Assembly (NCBI GenBank): GCA_948566455.1
Contig: CAOYQO010000046.1
Span: 1-10,253, forward strand
Length of the DNA: 10,253 nucleotides
Origin: an uncultured Phocaeicola sp.
GTDB taxonomy: Bacteria; Bacteroidota; Bacteroidia; Bacteroidales; Bacteroidaceae
Direction of reading: 5' to 3'
Positions 5,997 through 10,253 of this stretch are shown piece after piece. Numbering within the stretch: the stretch's first letter is position 1; every line of letters begins with the position of its first letter. Both the position numbers and the translations under genes were made by a program. A model generated the notes under the pieces. The model did no database searches and was not told the origin of the DNA. It worked only from the letters and a program-made list of their open reading frames with translations.

Positions 5997-8837
5997 ATGA
6001 AAAAATTATTATCACTTCCCCCTAATCTGGTGGAATGTTTTCATGATATAGAGAAAGCGGACCAGACAGAGTGGTTTTGTACTTCCGATCCTATAGGTAG
6101 TAAGCTAGGATCAGGCGGGGGGACTGCATGGCTGTTGGAGGCTTGTTGTCAGAAAGTAGCTCCTGACAGCGATTTTCTTACTTGGCTGGGAAAAGAAAAA
6201 CGTATTTTACTTCATGCAGGCGGGCAGAGTCGTCGTTTGCCCGGATATGCGCCATCCGGCAAAATTCTTACTCCCATTCCTGTATTCCGGTGGGCCAGAG
6301 GACAACGGCTGTCACAAAATCTGCTTTCCCTCCAGCTCCCTTTATATGAACAAATCATGGAGAAAGCTCCGTCTTCTCTTCATACATTGATTGCAAGTGG
6401 AGATGTTTATATCCGTGCGGGCCAACCGCTTCAGACTATTCCTGATGCGGATGTGGTGTGTTACGGTTTATGGGTAGATCCTAATCTGGCAAAAAACCAT
6501 GGTGTTTTTGTTTCTTCACGGGCTACTCCCGATAAGCTTGATTTCATGCTTCAAAAACCTTCGGTGGAGGAATTGGGGAAATTAATGCAAACCCATCTTT
6601 TTCTGATGGATATCGGAATTTGGCTGTTAAGTGACCGTGCGGTTAGTCTGTTGGTAAAACGATCTTATAAGGAAGGAAAACTCTCTTATTATGACATGTA
6701 TTCTGATTTCGGACTTACATTGGGAGAGCACCCGCGTATGATGGACGATGAACTTAACAAGCTGAGTGTGGCTATTCTGCCGTTGCCCGGAGGGGAGTTT
6801 TATCATTACGGAACCAGTCGTGAACTTATTTCTTCTACATTGGCAGTACAAAATCTGGTAAACGACCAGCGGGAGATTATGCACAAGAAGGTAAAACCGC
6901 ATCCGGCCATGTTTGTTCAAAATGCTGAGGTAGGTTATCAACTTACCTCACAAAATTCGGAAATATGGATAGAGAACAGTTATGTAGGAGCAGGATGGAA
7001 TATCCATCACCAGACCATCATAACAGGGGTTCCCGCTAATAATTGGAACCTAGAGGTTCCGTCCGGTGTGTGTATTGATGTGGTTCCTTTTGGAGAATCT
7101 GGCTATGTAGCGCGTCCATACGGCTTCAATGATACTTTCAAGGGAGCTTTGGCTAAGGAAGAAACATATTATCAAGGAATGTCTGTAGGTGAGTGGTGTG
7201 CTGTACGCGGCATTTCGGTGGAAGAAATAGAAAACGGTCACGACTTGCAGGCCGCGCGTTTGTTTCCGGTTTGCTCATCTGTAGAGGAATTGGGAGCAGT
7301 TATGCGCTGGATGGTCTCTGAACCGGCATTACAGCAAGGAAAAGAAATATGGCAACGCTGTCGTAAGTTATCTGCCGATGATATATCTGCTTATTCTAAT
7401 CTTTATCGTCTGGCAGAACAGCGTGAAGCTTTCCGGATAAAGAATTGGCCGGCATTGGCGCATAATTATGAACGAAGTGTCTTTTATCAGCTAAATTTGG
7501 AGAATGCTGCTGGAGAATTTGCTCGGTATGATCTGTCGTTGCCTGAGCCTTTATCAGAATCGGCTCCGCTGATGACACGTATCAGTGATAATATGTTCCG
7601 TGCCCGGGTGCAGCAGCTTAAGGGGCTGGCTTATCGGGAATATGAGAATGAGGCTTTTCGTTTGATGCGCGACGGACTTACTGCTTCGGCTTTAGCCAAG
7701 AGGCAGCAACCGCATTTGTCAGTGTACTCCGATCAGATTGTCTGGGGGCGTAGTCCGGTCCGTATTGATCTGGCCGGCGGATGGACGGATACTCCACCTT
7801 ATTGCTTGAATGAAGGGGGGAATGTGGTGAATATTGCTATTGAGTTGAACGGGCAGCCTCCTCTACAAGTTTACGTGAAACCCTGTCGGGAGTATAAGAT
7901 AATTCTTCGTTCTATAGACTTAGGCGCTATGGAAGTGGTTACAACTTACGGGGAGGTAAGGGATTTCATGCAAGTGGGATCCCCATTCTCTATACCTAAA
8001 GCGGCATTGGTGCTGGCAGGTTTCCAGCCGGGCTTTTCCACCGAATCGTATGTTTCATTGGAAGAGCAGTTGAAGGCGTTTGGCTCCGGAATGGAAATCA
8101 CTCTGCTTTCTGCGATTCCTGCGGGCTCCGGTCTGGGTACAAGTTCTATTCTTGCATCAACTGTGCTGGGGGCAATCTCTGATTTTTGCGGACTGAACTG
8201 GGATAAGAACGAGATATGTAACCGTACGCTTATTTTGGAACAGTTACTGACTACCGGAGGGGGGTGGCAAGATCAATACGGAGGTGTGCTTCGTGGAGTG
8301 AAATTATTGCAGACTCATGCAGGTATGGATCAGAGTCCGTTAGTGCGCTGGTTGCCCGATTATTTGTTTACAGGTGGCGAATATCAGAAGTGCCATTTGC
8401 TTTATTACACGGGAATTACCCGTACAGCCAAAGGAATTTTAGCTGAAATCGTGCGTAGCATGTTCCTCAACTCCACAGAGCATTTGTCTATACTTGGCGG
8501 TATGAAGGGGCATGCTCTTGACTTGTACGAAGCCATTCAGCGTGGGAATTTCGATGAAATGGGGCGTTTGGTTGGTAAAAGCTGGAAGCTGAACCAAGCG
8601 TTGGATCCCGGCACTAATCCCGAGGCAGTTGAGACTATCATTCGCCGGATTGATGATTATTGCCTGGGATATAAATTGCCAGGTGCGGGGGGAGGCGGCT
8701 ATCTTTATATGGTGGCTAAAGATCCTGAGGCTGCTATACGTATTCGAAGTATTCTTACTCAGAACCCACCCAACAGTTGTGCCCGTTTCGTTGATATGGC
8801 TTTGTCCGACAAAGGCTTGCAAATTAGCCGAAGCTAG
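5997..8837 (+). CDS. fkp: Bifunctional L-fucokinase / L-fucose-1-phosphate guanylyltransferase Fkp
   Basis: Converts free L-fucose with ATP to fucose 1-phosphate and then with GTP to GDP-L-fucose, the donor used by Bacteroides to fucosylate capsular polysaccharides and glycoproteins. The 946-aa length matches known Fkp (about 950). The N-terminal pyrophosphorylase part shows GSGGGTAW at 38-45 and HAGGQSRRLPGYAPSGK at 73-89, with a beta-helix-like stretch around 300-400. A mostly helical linker follows. The C-terminal GHMP kinase starts near 583 with WGRSPVRIDLAGGWTD (583-598), then AIPAGSGLGTSS at 706-717 (ATP loop), GGGWQDQYGG at 754-763 (D759, the likely catalytic Asp) and LPGAGGGG at 894-901. 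Both halves look intact. It has its own promoter and an inverted repeat just before the ATG. Its end overlaps the convergent glycerate kinase by 14 bp. No fucose-permease, isomerase or glycosyltransferase gene lies in the window. Confidence 0.96.
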   Translation: MKKLLSLPPNLVECFHDIEKADQTEWFCTSDPIGSKLGSGGGTAWLLEACCQKVAPDSDFLTWLGKEKRILLHAGGQSRRLPGYAPSGKILTPIPVFRWARGQRLSQNLLSLQLPLYEQIMEKAPSSLHTLIASGDVYIRAGQPLQTIPDADVVCYGLWVDPNLAKNHGVFVSSRATPDKLDFMLQKPSVEELGKLMQTHLFLMDIGIWLLSDRAVSLLVKRSYKEGKLSYYDMYSDFGLTLGEHPRMMDDELNKLSVAILPLPGGEFYHYGTSRELISSTLAVQNLVNDQREIMHKKVKPHPAMFVQNAEVGYQLTSQNSEIWIENSYVGAGWNIHHQTIITGVPANNWNLEVPSGVCIDVVPFGESGYVARPYGFNDTFKGALAKEETYYQGMSVGEWCAVRGISVEEIENGHDLQAARLFPVCSSVEELGAVMRWMVSEPALQQGKEIWQRCRKLSADDISAYSNLYRLAEQREAFRIKNWPALAHNYERSVFYQLNLENAAGEFARYDLSLPEPLSESAPLMTRISDNMFRARVQQLKGLAYREYENEAFRLMRDGLTASALAKRQQPHLSVYSDQIVWGRSPVRIDLAGGWTDTPPYCLNEGGNVVNIAIELNGQPPLQVYVKPCREYKIILRSIDLGAMEVVTTYGEVRDFMQVGSPFSIPKAALVLAGFQPGFSTESYVSLEEQLKAFGSGMEITLLSAIPAGSGLGTSSILASTVLGAISDFCGLNWDKNEICNRTLILEQLLTTGGGWQDQYGGVLRGVKLLQTHAGMDQSPLVRWLPDYLFTGGEYQKCHLLYYTGITRTAKGILAEIVRSMFLNSTEHLSILGGMKGHALDLYEAIQRGNFDEMGRLVGKSWKLNQALDPGTNPEAVETIIRRIDDYCLGYKLPGAGGGGYLYMVAKDPEAAIRIRSILTQNPPNSCARFVDMALSDKGLQISRS

Positions 8838-9963
8838 TTATAACTGAATAGAGTTGGGAAACCAGCCGGGTGATATTTTCTTTAGCAAACTCCGGTTCCA
8901 TTGCCTTCTCCAGGGTGATGGGGCCGGGGGCTATAGAGAATATACCTTTGAATCCCGCTTTGTTTAATTCCGGCAGGTTTTCTATACTGCCTGCCAGTAC
9001 AATAACGGGAATATGTTCTTTTTGTGCTTCCTTTAGTATTCCGTATGGTACTTTTCCCATAGCTGTCTGCCGGTCTGCTTTTCCCTCGCCCGTAATAATG
9101 AGGTCTGCTCCTTTTATTTTTTCGGAGAAGTCGATGGCTTTCAATAATAATTCTGTTCCCGGTTTTAGCTCTGCGTTAAAAAAAGCCAGTAGTCCACCAC
9201 CCATGCCTCCGGCTGCACCTGCACCGGGGTAGTTCGTGATATCTTTTCCTGTCGTTTTCTTTATAACTTCGGCTAATGATTGCATGCCTTCATCCAGTCT
9301 TTGCACCATATTTGAATCGGCTCCTTTTTGTTGTGCAAAGATATATGCCGCTCCGTCAGGGCCGTAGAAAGGGTTGGCTACATCACATGCTACCATGAAG
9401 TGTGTTTCTCTTAGTGCGGGATGAATACCGGATGTGTCTATGTTTGCCACGGCTTCCATTATTTGGCCTCCTGTACCTAAGGTATGCCCTGATTTGTCTA
9501 GAAAGCGGAAACCTAGTGCCTGTAGCATTCCTAATCCTGCGTCATTAGTCGCGCTTCCGCCAATACCGATTATAAAATTTCTGCATCCTTTGTTTAATGC
9601 GTCTTTTATCAATTCTCCTGTACCAAAGGTTGTTGTCAGCATAGGATTTCTTTGTTCAATAGGTACGAGAGGTAGTCCGCTGATGGCAGCCATTTCTATA
9701 ATAGCTGTTCTGCCATTGCCGGACAGACCGTAATGTGTTTTTGCCATTTTCATTAGCGGTCCATGTGCCGATAAGGTTATATATTTCCCTTTAGTGGCTG
9801 TGATGAGTACGTCCAGTAAACCTTCACCGCCATCAGCGATGGGAATAACTGAAGTGTGGCAGGAAGGATTTATGCTTTTGATACCTTTTTCGGCAGCTTT
9901 TCCTGCTTCTGCTGAAGTTAGACAGCCTTTGAATGAATCGATGGCGATAATTATTTTCTTCAT
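8824..9963 (-). CDS. Glycerate kinase (GarK/GlxK family)
   Basis: Phosphorylates D-glycerate with ATP, in this family normally to 2-phosphoglycerate, which enters lower glycolysis; cytoplasmic. The 379-aa length is typical. Motifs in order: DSFKG at 9-13, ADGGEG at 43-48, TTFGTGE at 111-117, GIGGSATNDAG at 133-143, CDVANPFYGPDGAA at 193-206, GAGAAGGMGGG at 247-257 and TGEGKADRQT at 291-300. These cover the substrate and nucleotide sites of the family, and none is broken. ATG 9963 is the first codon after a plausible -7 box. It is transcribed alone on the minus strand and runs into fkp tail to tail, sharing the last 14 bp. No glyoxylate carboligase, tartronate-semialdehyde reductase or glucarate genes are in view, so the glycerate source is unknown. 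Confidence 0.95.
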   Translation of the reverse strand: MKKIIIAIDSFKGCLTSAEAGKAAEKGIKSINPSCHTSVIPIADGGEGLLDVLITATKGKYITLSAHGPLMKMAKTHYGLSGNGRTAIIEMAAISGLPLVPIEQRNPMLTTTFGTGELIKDALNKGCRNFIIGIGGSATNDAGLGMLQALGFRFLDKSGHTLGTGGQIMEAVANIDTSGIHPALRETHFMVACDVANPFYGPDGAAYIFAQQKGADSNMVQRLDEGMQSLAEVIKKTTGKDITNYPGAGAAGGMGGGLLAFFNAELKPGTELLLKAIDFSEKIKGADLIITGEGKADRQTAMGKVPYGILKEAQKEHIPVIVLAGSIENLPELNKAGFKGIFSIAPGPITLEKAMEPEFAKENITRLVSQLYSVITSFG

Positions 9964-9982
9964 TGTATATCTTTATATAGTG

Positions 9983-9990
9983 CAAATCTA
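9983..9990 (-). promoter_or_regulatory. -7 box of a likely glycerate kinase promoter
   Basis: On the minus strand TAGATTTG (9990-9983) fits TAnnTTTG exactly and sits about 20 bp before the ATG at 9963. No TTTG is found 19-21 bp further upstream (the sequence there is ATTT/TATT), so the -33 element is weak and the call rests on the -7 box and position alone. Confidence 0.45.
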
Positions 9991-10253
9991 CTGAAAACTT
10001 TTCTTCTTTAAATAGAACAGGTTGTCTTTTATTTGTGGATTGGAATATGTGTAGCTTGATGGATAAAGTAGATGTTTTTTGCTTTTGTCTGGGTGTAAGT
10101 ATTGGTTCTTGAAGTTGATGGTGTTTCCGAACAACCGTCGAGATGTAAGAAAATGATTTTTTTTCTTCTCGGCATTTTTCTCCTACAGTTTTTCCCCAGT
10201 GTTTGCGGAGTCAGCACTTTTGAGAGCTCTGTGGTTTGTGTTTCGTAACCTGT
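9991..10253. other. Non-coding stretch at the right edge, nothing recognised
   Basis: About 260 bp, T-rich on the plus strand. The only reading frame of any length (62 codons on the minus strand, 10029-10217) is low-complexity, rich in Lys/Arg/Thr, with no family resemblance. I see no tRNA, terminator hairpin, long repeat or good promoter match. It may be the far upstream region of a gene beyond the window. Confidence 0.5.

Noticed and set aside
10029..10217. 62-codon minus-strand frame at the right edge
   Set aside because: Low-complexity basic sequence, no conserved motif, no promoter or ribosome site; likely chance.
9991..10253. Phase-variable invertible promoter
   Set aside because: Only a 6-bp inverted match (10020-10025 with 10131-10136) was found, far short of the longer repeats flanking known Bacteroides invertons.
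1..10253. CRISPR array, insertion sequence, prophage or defence island
   Set aside because: No regularly spaced repeats, transposase, integrase, phage or nuclease genes are present; the genes are standard housekeeping and carbohydrate genes.

Overview
The window looks like ordinary chromosome of a Bacteroidaceae member (Bacteroides or Phocaeicola). Four things point that way: the protein set (including a fused fucokinase/GDP-fucose pyrophosphorylase, Fkp); the lack of Shine-Dalgarno sequences before the start codons; AT-rich leaders; and several promoters that fit the Bacteroides primary-sigma pattern TTTG - 19 to 21 bp - TAnnTTTG. Species was not determined.

Layout. (1) 1-205 has no gene but holds an unusually dense set of nested inverted repeats, which looks like part of a structured RNA cut by the left edge of the window; its identity is open. 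(2) 221-411 is a self-contained minus-strand tRNA-Phe(GAA) unit with its own promoter and terminator. (3) 427-5250 is one minus-strand operon, sppA - lpxK - punA-type purine nucleoside phosphorylase - thiL. It has a clear promoter before sppA, gaps of 7 and 4 bp, one 38-bp overlap, and a strong terminator after thiL. (4) Divergent from it on the plus strand are a small nitroreductase-family flavoprotein (5318-5923) and fkp (5997-8837), the latter with its own promoter and a 9-bp perfect inverted repeat over its start region. (5) A minus-strand glycerate kinase (8824-9963) converges on fkp, and the two coding ends overlap by 14 bp. (6) 9991-10253 has no recognisable gene.

Functionally, the operon mixes envelope work (SppA membrane peptidase; LpxK, the lipid A 4'-kinase) with nucleotide and cofactor salvage (purine nucleosides; thiamine phosphate to thiamine diphosphate). 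Fkp converts salvaged L-fucose to GDP-fucose for capsule and glycoprotein fucosylation. Glycerate kinase feeds glycerate into glycolysis.

I found no defence system, CRISPR array, insertion sequence, prophage or clear novel multi-gene system. The best leads are the unassigned structured segment at the left edge, the Asn-to-Asp change at the purine-specificity position of the nucleoside phosphorylase, and the inverted repeat over the fkp promoter and start.
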